Assembly (NCBI GenBank): GCA_013398295.1
Contig: VZSF01007320.1
Location: 169,495-233,494, forward strand
Reading direction: 5' to 3'
From: Chionis minor
Lineage: Eukaryota > Chordata > Aves > Charadriiformes > Chionididae
Length of the DNA: 64,000 nucleotides
Made by a program: the position numbers and the translations under genes. Below, one piece after another: positions 46,601 through 55,408 of this stretch; the first letter of the stretch is position 1, and every line of letters begins with the position of its first letter. The notes below the pieces were generated by a model that did no database searches, had not been told where the DNA came from, and was given only the letters and a program-made list of their open reading frames with translations.

Positions 46601-49600
46601 TGGAGACACGGGAACTGCTCTTCCATTGGCTACACAGTGAATTGAAAGGTCTTCTCCAGCAAACACTGTGCCTTTTTTCTAATCTTCACCCCAATTCCTC
46701 TCTACACAGGTTCAGAACATAATTCAGATGTGACTGAGACACTCCGTAACTGACAATTGTGTATTTTGCAATGCTTTTATTAGTGCTAGAGCCACAGAAT
46801 TACAGGCACTTTATTAATCAGCCCAGAAGTCCTTGTAAATACCAGCCTTTCCAAAACAGACAGAGCACCCTCCCCTGCGATTCCCAATCTTCTGTTCAAT
46901 GTAAAAATTGCCATAATATGTAGTGGTGGGAATCTAATGTGACTGACCTCTCTCATCTCTCCTTTGGGACTCTAGGTGCGCGCTAAAGCTGTGTATTCAC
47001 AGACATGTGACCATTTCTCTAAGCTAAGGAGGCAGTCATTCCCTCTAAGCCTGATGGGGGGAGATACAGGATCTAGGGTTTTGTTTTCTGACTAGTTTAG
47101 GTAGCTGCAGGCTACTGTTCGATGAGAAGGTAGGAGGCAGGGCAGGTGAAGGACAGTGGAGCAGTTTCTTAACTAATGATGGAGTGCAGAGGCTGTTTGA
47201 TTTGGATTTTCTGAGCTGCTCTACTCTACGTCCACCTGAGCTGATGGCTGCATTTCCACTCACAATGTGGTTTAACTGGGTGGAATTTTATTTCCTGAGT
47301 GCACAATAAAAAGCAGAAAGGTTACCACATCTGTTAAATCCCAGGAAGAAGAGAGGGGATGAAGTAAGGGGAGAGAGAAAGAAACTTCCAATGCACACAG
47401 TTCATCTCTAGGGTGACAGAGAATAGGGAAAGGATCATAGAGGGCTTCAAAGCAATTTATCGCCTCTTCATCATTACTGATATTTCTAGAGCACACAAAA
47501 AACAACTTCAACCAATTCAGCCCCATGGCTTCCCTTTTGTTGTTTTTCTGTTGGCTTCACCACTTCTTTCATCTGCCTCTTGGGTGATTTTTTCCCACTG
47601 TATTATTTTTTGTCACTTTGGATTGCCAGAGACCCCCTGGATGCTATACAAGGTGACAGTTCCTGAGCAGCTAAGAAGAAGAGTCAAATAGGATGACAGA
47701 AGCACAAAAAAGAAAGGAAGAGAAGCCCTCCAGAGGTGTAATTTCACTTTCTTTGTTTTGTCTGGTTGCAGAGGCAATATAAACAGGAGAAAAATGACAA
47801 CAGACTGCTCCACTTCTAATGACATCAAATGGTTTGAATCTGACATTGATGGGGTACTTTGAGAAGCCACCATCAATTCTCTCAATTCTACCTTTCCTTC
47901 TGCCCTCCCTCTGGACTCCAAGTACAGGGCTGAGGAGAATATGCCACAGCAGGTACCTATTGTCCAGGAATGGAGCAGCAAATTCTTCATCTCTGCCTAT
48001 AGTCCTAGAATATTTTCTGACAGGCACAAGAAAAATATGAGGTAATTTAACATTCCTGCTATATTCAATAACCAGCATAAAAACTCAAGTTTTTTGAGGT
48101 TACTTACTCCACATGACCTCCATCAAGTGTGTAAACCTGCTGGAGAGATTCCATGTTTTCCAGGGTCAACTGAAGCCATGCCTACATTAAGGAATTTGGC
48201 ACCAATGTAATTACATAAATACAGAGCACGTTTTATAATGTAGAAAGGCCTTGCTCTACTTTCAGGAATGAATCTTGCATATAGATCTTTCTGAATAAAA
48301 CAAATGTGGCGTTTACAGGCATGGCTTGTTTTCTTCTTTTTTGTGGAGAAACCTTTGAAGGTTTTGAAAAAAGTAGAAAAATAGTATTATTTTTTTTTAC
48401 TTTTACAAGACTTCTATTTCTGAAAAATGTTTTCCAAATGACATATAATTTTCCCCCAGAAGCATTTTCCTCTGACAAGTGATCTAGTCATGCTGAATTT
48501 CAGGAAGAAAAGATGTTTATTGAGAAATTCAGACACAATTAAAAACAGAGATGTGAGTGGAAATTCACCTTGAATGTTCTGACTCACCAGATGTGTAGGT
48601 TCTCCATATTACCTGCTGTCTACAGAAGATCTTGCTTGCTGCTTTTGCCTAGGTCATAATGGAGGATTCAGACATAGGAAACATTAGGATCTGAGGATGC
48701 TACTTTTATAAATTTCAGCTTCACTTGTCCCCCAGGAACTACTCTCCAAATGAGAGGTGCAGCCAAACTGTGGACCTACCAGGGCTCTGCTGTCTCTTAC
48801 AGTAATGGATGAGGAGTTGCCCTTCTTTACCTGCTTCAAAGCTTATTACTCCACAAGCAGAATTCAGCTCCATGTTCAGCCACCTGAATGTGGCTGGTGC
48901 TTAGACTGACAAGCAAGACTAGGCTTTGGTTAAGTGACTACATTTTTGCTAATCATCTGATCCTCAAATCACAATGTACTTGCATTCAGCCAGCATGAAC
49001 CAGAGAATGATGAAACACATTACCATTGTCATTCTTTTGTAGGCAGGGCAGCACTGGCAATGAAACAGTTTTCAATAGTAATGATAATTGGAATTTAAGG
49101 ATCAAGAAGCTGGAGGGTATTTTTTTCAACAATCCTAACAAGTGGTGTTGACTGTGGTGAAAACAACATGACGAACTGTAACTACAGTTCCTGGGAAATC
49201 TTCTCATGCACATCTTGTTCATTTCCCATCTTGAAGTCCACTGTCAGCTCATCTTTGCTTAGAAGACAGTCAATGAAGGTTGTATTCTTCCAAAAGAGTC
49301 TATTTTCACTTGCATTCAAGTTGCTTGATGTTCCCTTGCTCTTTTTCTCAATAGCAACGGAACTATCTAAACACTAACTCCTAAATCTACTGGCAACGAC
49401 AGCTTCAGCTGAAGTTTTCTTTATGTGCCTGGGTAGACTCTTTTTGATGGTCATTCATAGGTGACAACTTGAATAACAATACCAAATATTCTCAAATGGT
49501 CTATTTGATTGGAGCAACCAGAGAGTACTGTATTCCAGGCATTATTCCAGGAGGGAGAGCCATGTGAGTCCTGCTTTTCTTAGCTGATCCCTGATTTCAT

Positions 49601-49774
49601 GCCTCTTGAAACTATTAAGTGTAGCCTGCGTTCAGTAATACCTCAGAAAACATCATTGCTCTACAGTCAGTCATGAGACTGGACTGTCATTCATCTGTCT
49701 CATCTCAATGGCTCTCACAATAATTCTGTCTTTTTAGGAAAGGCTTTATTTTCTGTTGTAGACTGAACCCTTCT
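43672..49774. other. Unassigned non-coding sequence
   Basis: No gene is recognised. A perfect 13-base tandem duplication lies at 44,266-44,291 and an 11-base one at 45,245-45,266. An inverted repeat with a TTCCTGGGAAA word lies at 49,174-49,200. Overlapping minus-strand frames at 47,613-48,078 (up to 135 codons) show no recognisable domain. Confidence 0.45.
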
Positions 49775-49813
49775 AATCATAGAATCATAGAATGGTTAGA
49801 GTTGGAAGAGACC

Positions 49814-50251
49814 TTAAAGATCATCTAGTTCCAACCCCCCTGCCATAGGCAGAGACACCTCCCACTTGACCACGTTGCTCAAAGCCCTATCCAACCTGGC
49901 CTTGAACACTTCCACGGATGAGGTCTCCATAAATTCCCTGGGCAACCTGTTCCTGTGCCTCACTGCCCTCATAGTGAAAAATTTCTTCCTGAGATCTAAT
50001 CTAAATCTACCCTCTTCCAGTTTGAAGCTATTACTCCTCGTCCTATCACTACACTCCCTGATAAAAAGTCCCTCTCTAGGTTTCTTGTAGGCACCTTTCA
50101 GATACTCAAAGGATGCTAAAAGGTCTCCCTGGAACCACCTCTTCTCCAGGTTGAACAACCCCAGCTGTCTCAGCCTGTCCTCATAGCAGAGATGCTCTAA
50201 CCCTCTGATCATCTTCCTGGCCCTCCTCTGGACCCTGTCCAAAAGGTTCAT
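49814..50251 (-). pseudogene. CR1 ORF2 C-terminal fragment (145 codons)
   Basis: This is the longest intact CR1 frame in the window. It contains RVQRRARKMIRGLEHL, LRQLGLFNLEKR, FEYLKGAYKK, SDRTRSNSFKLEEGRFRLD, RKKFFTMRAVRHRNRLPREF and VFKARLDRALSNVV. These are the standard blocks, in the usual order, of the region after the reverse-transcriptase palm in CR1 ORF2. The first Met lies inside the conserved block, so it is not a real start. It is part of a dead, 5'-truncated element. Confidence 0.92.
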
Positions 50252-50272
50252 GTCCTTCTTACATTGGCGGGT

Positions 50273-50548
50273 TCAGAGCTGGACACAGTATTTGAGGTGG
50301 CATCTCACGAGAGCAGAGTAGCAGGACAGAATCACCTCCCTCAACCTGCTGGCCACACTTTTGACACAGCCCAGGACGTGATTGACTTTTTGGGCTGCAA
50401 GCGCGCATTGACAGCTCATGTTGAGCTCCTCATCCACCAACACCCTCAAATCCCTCTCCTCAGGGCTGCTTGCAATCCATTCTTCCATTCCTGGCCCAGC
50501 CTGTATTTGTGCTTGGGATTGCCCTGACACATGTGCAGGACCTTGCAC
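50273..50548 (-). pseudogene. CR1 ORF2 palm/thumb fragment
   Basis: Keeps [40 protein letters not shown] and [15 protein letters not shown] of CR1 ORF2. It follows the 50,446-50,697 piece in family order but in a different frame. The overlap at 50,446-50,548 marks a frameshift near [14 protein letters not shown]. Confidence 0.88.
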
Positions 50549-50697
50549 TTGGTCTTACTGAACTTCATGAGGTCGGCACAGGCCCACCTCTCAAGCCTGT
50601 CCAGGTCCCTCTGGATGGCATGCCTTCTCTCCAGCATGTAAATGGCTCCACACAGCTTACTGTCACCAACAAAGATGTTTAATGGTCCCAGTACCAA
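50446..50697 (-). pseudogene. CR1 reverse-transcriptase palm fragment lacking motif C
   Basis: Reads [47 protein letters not shown] and [13 protein letters not shown]. In CR1 about 17 residues including the catalytic F-A-D-D normally sit between NIFVGD and KLCGA. Here they are missing, with the junction at about 50,661-50,665. The flanking blocks stay in frame across the junction. Confidence 0.88.
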
Positions 50698-50816
50698 CTC
50701 ATGAGGAACACTACTCGTCAGTGCTCACCACTTGCACATCAACCCATTGACCACAGCTCTTTGAGTGCGACCTTATACACTGAGTGGTCCATCTGTCAAA
50801 TCCATGTATCTCCAAT

Positions 50817-51032
50817 TTAAGAGACTAGGATGTCATGCAGGACAGTGTCAAATGCCTTGCACAAGTCCAGGTCGATGACATCTGTTGCTCTCCCTTTATC
50901 CACCAACACTGTAACCTCATCATAGAAGGCCACTAATGGAACTGTGCCATTGCTACTTTGCCCCCCTTGTGTATATGCCATTATGATTTTTTTTTCCTGC
51001 CTAATGTGAAATTTTCTGGGCCAACAAACCAA
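50817..51032 (-). pseudogene. CR1 reverse-transcriptase motif A fragment
   Basis: Reads PLVAFYDEVTVLVDKGRATD, then VIDLDLCKAFDTVLHDILVS. The motif A aspartate in D-L-C-K-A-F-D is kept. Upstream residues GGQSSNG are a decayed form of the family's G-K-S-C-x-T-N segment. Similarity fades at about 51,040, which is taken as the 5' truncation point. Confidence 0.88.
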
Positions 51033-51040
51033 TGAAGGAT

Positions 51041-51513
51041 TTGGTTGATGTTAGTTGTAGCCCAGTTTCTGGCATGACAATGCTACCTTGCCCCTCCACT
51101 CATGGTAACATTACCACTACCTCTCGTGCTCTTAATAATCCTTCAGTTTCTACAAGTTTGGTAGCTGATGCAAAAGAATAACAAAGGGTCTCTTTAGTGG
51201 AGGCATAAGTTCCTGGCTGGCTAGAGGCTGTCTGAACTTTCCTTCCTCTGTGGCAATTTTGAAACGAGAGTAACCGAGTAACTTCCTATCTCTGTGATCT
51301 CCATGTGTAGGATGGTGGTGAAAAAGATGATCTTCTGCAATTTAGTTTATCTCTTAATAAAGCAGACTATTTGCCAGGTAAATACTTTTCACAATGCCAG
51401 CTAATCAGTGGAGTTGACACTATGATGTCACCTTTGTGACAACTACTTCGCAGAGATAACGGAATGCTGGTAACCAATTAGATTTCACTGATAGCAATAT
51501 CACAGAGTCTGTC
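51041..51513. other. Unassigned sequence between CR1 and LTR
   Basis: About 470 bases with no recognised gene or repeat. It could contain further decayed CR1 sequence next to 51,040. Confidence 0.4.
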
Positions 51514-51593
51514 TGTCCTGGTTTAAGGTAAAACAGGATCAATTTTGTTCAGTAACTTTACTTTTTAGGTAGGCCTCTTCTAACTGCTGAAAT

Positions 51594-51933
51594 TAACAGT
51601 ATATTATGCAGAAAACTGTTCATTTTCAGAGTGATAAGACGTATGTTTATAGTTGATGATGATGTATGCAGAGAGGCTCTTGCTTATACTTATCGCTATA
51701 ACAGCCAAGGCCAGACAACTTTATTATTTGCCCCATTGAAGGGTCAGAAGTGGAAAAGTGTAGAGGGGTCACACCTGTGGAGAGGAGTGGACAGGACCAG
51801 AAGACCCAAAACTGACCAGCAGGGTATTCCATCCTATCTGCCTCATGCTCAGTGTAAATGATGAGGGATCAACGGGTCAGTCCTCTTTCTTCAAAGCCCA
51901 GCGTCTGAGGAGGACTCTGTTTGTCTGTCTTTG
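51594..51933 (+). repeat. First copy of an exact 340-base duplication inside the LTR
   Basis: Starts TAACAGTATATTATGCAG and ends GTTTGTCTGTCTTTG. It is followed directly by a single N and then by the second copy with no difference that I can see by eye. The open frame inside (51,631-51,861) is repeated identically at 51,972-52,202 and is not a gene. Confidence 0.97.
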
Positions 51934-51934
51934 N
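51934..51934. other. Single ambiguous base (N) at a duplication junction
   Basis: The only N in the window. It sits exactly between the two 340-base copies, which is what results when two overlapping contigs or read ends are joined without merging their overlap. Confidence 0.98.
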
Positions 51935-52274
51935 TAACAGTATATTATGCAGAAAACTGTTCATTTTCAGAGTGATAAGACGTATGTTTATAGTTGATGA
52001 TGATGTATGCAGAGAGGCTCTTGCTTATACTTATCGCTATAACAGCCAAGGCCAGACAACTTTATTATTTGCCCCATTGAAGGGTCAGAAGTGGAAAAGT
52101 GTAGAGGGGTCACACCTGTGGAGAGGAGTGGACAGGACCAGAAGACCCAAAACTGACCAGCAGGGTATTCCATCCTATCTGCCTCATGCTCAGTGTAAAT
52201 GATGAGGGATCAACGGGTCAGTCCTCTTTCTTCAAAGCCCAGCGTCTGAGGAGGACTCTGTTTGTCTGTCTTTG
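51935..52274 (+). repeat. Second copy of the exact 340-base duplication inside the LTR
   Basis: Identical by eye to 51,594-51,933 at an offset of 341. It continues smoothly into the rest of the LTR (GATCCCAATCC), while the first copy stops at the N. Confidence 0.97.
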
Positions 52275-52436
52275 ATCCCAATCCTGAATCCAGGGACGGA
52301 ATCCAGCTCCCCTCCATCACCGAGTCCAGTTTGGGACTTCCCTAGTGCCTACTGGCAACATGATCGTCATCCTGGGAGCCTGATACGGCTTTGTATATAT
52401 TTCATTATTTTCTTTTTATTTTATTAGTAATATTTC

Positions 52437-52442
52437 ATTAAA
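52437..52442 (+). promoter_or_regulatory. LTR polyadenylation signal ATTAAA
   Basis: An ATTAAA signal inside the LTR, preceded by a TATATA word at about 52,394. It supports plus orientation of the LTR. Present activity cannot be judged. Confidence 0.5.
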
Positions 52443-52711
52443 GCAGTTTAGTTCCTTCTAATCTTGTAAGTCTCTTTAACTCTCTCTACCTCCTCTTCTT
52501 GGACAGAGAGGTGGGGGAGAGCATCTGTTGTTCCACCTGAGTGGCCAGTCCGGCTCAAAACCATGACATGGTCCAACAGGGAGAAGGCACACAATGATAA
52601 TATAATTGCTTGACGATAACATTATAACTGAAATGGCAAAGCCTATAGAGTATAACGCAGTGTCATATTGTAGGTAACTGCATATGTACAGCCCTATAGG
52701 AGGGTACTGAC

Positions 52712-52769
52712 ATTCAAGGAACTAGACGATCTTTGAAGGTCCCTTCCAACCCAAGCCATTCTACATACC
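52712..52769 (+). mobile_element. CR1 3' tail stub, plus orientation
   Basis: GGAACTAGACGATCTTTGAA followed by GGTCCCTTCCAACCCAAGCC and ATTCTACATAC. This is the last 60 or so bases of an avian CR1 (T-GA-GATCTTTAAGGTCCCTTCCAACCCAAACCATTCTATGA in the family). Confidence 0.85.
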
Positions 52770-54008
52770 AACAAATTTAAAAAAGAATTAATACAGTCAC
52801 AAAATATTTTCAGAAAATTAAGCAAGAAGAACAGGCTGCATGGCTGACATCTCTTCCCTCACAAGACATAGGGGAGCAGCTATTCTGGCCACATTGCATT
52901 TGCCTTTACTGTGACAGAGAAGCATGAACTGGTCTGTGCCATGTCCCTGCATGGCAAGCAGGTAACTTTCTCTCGCATACCTCTCATAAAGATAGCAGGG
53001 AAATGAAAGAAGCTGCAAGCAGCACAATTTTTCTGGCCACTGCAAGAGGCTTGTGTGTGAGTCACCTCACACGTACTCGGAGAACAGCCAAGCGTGGCCG
53101 CTCAGACTGGGTGTTCTAAATCATTCTAACCTTTCACAATGTTTTAAGTTTGCTACTTAAAAAAAAAAAATCTATTTCGTTTCTACTTCTGAATTTCTGT
53201 CTTTACACTCTGATGCGCTCTTTGCAGAAGCAGTGAGTATACATGCACACTCTGGGGACAAGTTATTTTCTCTAGAATAAAAGAAAAAGTATTCCACATG
53301 GTTTTTCTGGAACAGGGATGCAAAAATGCTGGTCTTCTGCCTTTGCTATTCTCTTCTCATCCCTTTCTCTGCAATAAGGAATGCCCCCAATCTTGCAATT
53401 AACCCTCGTGACTCCAGCACTAAGTGAAGGTATTTCCAGTTATTTGTTCTTGGTTTGAGAAAGTCTGGAATTAACTGTTCAAATCAGGTCAATGGTCTAG
53501 AAATGCTTTTCTAAACCTGTGTTAAGTGCTTTATATCCAAAAATTGATATAGAAGGTTTCATATACTTCCTTGTGTGCACATAACACCTCCTTTGCACTC
53601 TTCAGTGCTCCTGCATGCACAGCTGCCATGGGTGTAGTTGTACATAAGAATATGGATGCTACAGGTGCTTATCCTTCCCCCAGACTTGCCCAAGCAAGTT
53701 TATATCCTTGCTTCTGAAATGGCACCAAAGCTGGTTTGTCTTCATGAGCCCTGGCAGGTAAATCATATTCACAGTAGTACAGCTGCACTTATGGATGACA
53801 ATGGGGTATCTTTTTCATAGTGTGGTGAAGGTAGGAGGTCTTCTGCTTCCATGTGAATAGAATAGTGTGTCTGTTTCAGATGATGAGACAAGCAAATAGA
53901 CACAGTGATCTGGGGCATGGGCTAGATGGAGCTGCTGTTCATGCTCAAGGTAGCCTGTGTGATGCCTCTGCCTGCAAAGTCTCCCTCTTCTCTCTCTGCT
54001 GCCTGAAA
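52770..54008. other. Unassigned non-coding sequence
   Basis: No gene is recognised. An A12 run lies at 53,159-53,170. Confidence 0.5.
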
Positions 54009-54057
54009 GACTTGTGACTCCAAGCCCATCACTTTTAGAGCCTCGCCCTACATTGTG
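54009..54057 (-). repeat. MIR-like SINE fragment, minus orientation
   Basis: GACTTGTGACTCCAAGCCCA followed by TCACTTTTAGAGCCTCGCCC and TACATTG. On the minus strand this is an A-box region (family form GTGTAGT-G-TTAGAGCA-TGGACTTGGAGTCA). The GACTCCAAG block is well kept. Only the tRNA-like head is present. Confidence 0.4.
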
Positions 54058-55391
54058 CTTGTCCTGTGTGATGTTTTGAGGTTTTCATTTTAAACTCAAA
54101 ATGAAATTAGTATTTTTCCCACACTGGTGGAGAAATAATCACTTCTGGGTTTGTATGGAGGTTTTGACGGCTTTGCTGGTTATTTTGGGGACAAAGGCAA
54201 GTGAATCCTCCCTCCTGTTTTCATTGTGGGGCTGGAGCGACTCAGGGCACAGGCTCATGAGGCCACGGCTCAGCACAGACTTCTGGTTACGCTCATCCCA
54301 CAGCCACACAGCATCAGCTTTAACCTCACAGTTGCTTCACTCCTGCCCTGAACAGCGGTTTGTGTTTTGCAGGGCACGTGCCTATCAGGCAGAGCTGAGT
54401 AAAGAGACTTGTTCTTCTGGTTCTAACTGTGTCTCACAGAATTTCAATGGAAGGTAGGTTTTAGAGCTGTAAACTCACAAACAGGCGAGAGGCTGCCAGA
54501 GTCCCATTATCCAAGCAGAAAGGACGAGTGGCCTTGAGCTGCACTTTGCTCAGTCCTGGCAGATGCTGCAGTTCCTCCCAGCTACATCTCACCCGTGCCA
54601 CACCTGCGTTCCCTATACCAAGCCCTTCCATATAGGAGAAAGTCAGCATGTGCACAGCAGGCTTGTGTAGGGCTGCTTGCAACTCAAGAGGCATGTGAGC
54701 TCAAACAACCTTGTAAAGGAATGTATGCTTTTCCAGGCATATAATAAATGCAAGAAGAGATGGAGTGGTGTCTGTGAACGGCCCAGACTACTACACTGGT
54801 GTCAGACATAAGGTACTGGGGTCAGCACATGGGGTTAACTGGGTGAAATCCTGCTTTAGATGTGAAGGCAGAATCCAGATTGCGACGACTCCTGTTGGGG
54901 TGTTGAGCTCTCTGAGATGTTATTGCTCTCTTGTCTCCATTCCTGAGTGGGTATGGGGAAGTTGGAGGAAGACTGAGATCCAGTAGGTCCTCAGTCAGTA
55001 AGGGGCAGAGAGATGCAGAGATAGCTGGGTCCCAAAGTGGGCCAGGGGCAAGAGCGAAAAGGGGAGAAGCAAGAGTGGAGAAGGGAGAAAAGCTGCCCTC
55101 TCCCCCCAAATTGGGGATGGAGGATAGCTGAGCAGCAGAAACCTGTCAAGATAGCAACTAATAACAATTAATAATTTATTGTACATCAAATAGCTCTTTT
55201 CCTCATGGTTTCCAAAAGCTCTTTACAGACTATATATAGTGACTACATTACAGTGTGGTATGCACTTTTCAGCAGCATGGTTTAGGAACAGCCCTGCTGC
55301 TGAAGCACAGCGGACCCCGGTCAGCCCAGAGACTAGAACACTAGCAGAAGATTTGCACCCTCTCAATCCTGCCTGCACGTTTTGCTGTTTT

Positions 55392-55408
55392 AAAAAAAAA
55401 AAAAAAAA
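55392..55408. repeat. Poly(A) run
   Basis: Seventeen A bases in a row. No retrocopy body with a recognisable product is visible to its left. Confidence 0.9.

Larger units (their letters stand above)
49775..51040 (-). mobile_element. Avian CR1 LINE, 5'-truncated, minus orientation
   Basis: The left end has the CR1 terminal octamers in reverse complement (AATCATAGAATCATAGAATG), then GTTAGAGTTGGAAGAGACCT and TAAAGATCATCTAGTTCCAA, the standard 3' untranslated part. The body encodes, on the minus strand and across several frames, most of the ORF2 reverse transcriptase from just before motif A to the C-terminus. The pieces are DLCKAFDTVLHDIL at 50,817-51,032, VLGPLNIFVGDSKLCGA at 50,446-50,697, [20 protein letters not shown] at 50,273-50,548 and the C-terminal frame at 49,814-50,251. 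A deletion has removed the F/Y-A-D-D box between NIFVGD and SKLCGA. Frames are broken by indels, and the copy is about 1.27 kb of a roughly 4.5 kb element. Confidence 0.94.
51514..52568 (+). mobile_element. Solo LTR of an avian endogenous retrovirus, with an internal duplication
   Basis: The element begins TGTCCTGGTTTAAGG and ends CGGCTCAAAACCATGACA, so it has the TG...CA ends and short TGTC/GACA terminal inversion of retroviral LTRs. This start and end, and the CTCTCTACCTCCTCTTCTTG segment before the end, are typical of ERVL-like LTRs abundant in birds. A TATATA word lies at about 52,394 and an ATTAAA polyadenylation signal at 52,437-52,442, which sets plus orientation. There is no gag, pol or env on either side, so it is a solo LTR. 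The flanks (CTGTC left, TGGTC right) give no clean target-site duplication. Without the internal 340-base duplication and the N it would be about 714 bases. No other LTR copy is visible in the window. Confidence 0.82.

Noticed and set aside
46745..46890. Possible further copy of the old amniote short repeat (TTTATTAGTGCTAGAGCCA ... CCCTCCCCTGCGATTCCC)
   Set aside because: The order of words is suggestive, but matches are too short and scattered to call by eye.
51631..52202. Two identical 76- and 93-codon frames
   Set aside because: They lie inside the LTR and are identical only because of the 340-base duplication. LTRs of this kind do not encode proteins there.
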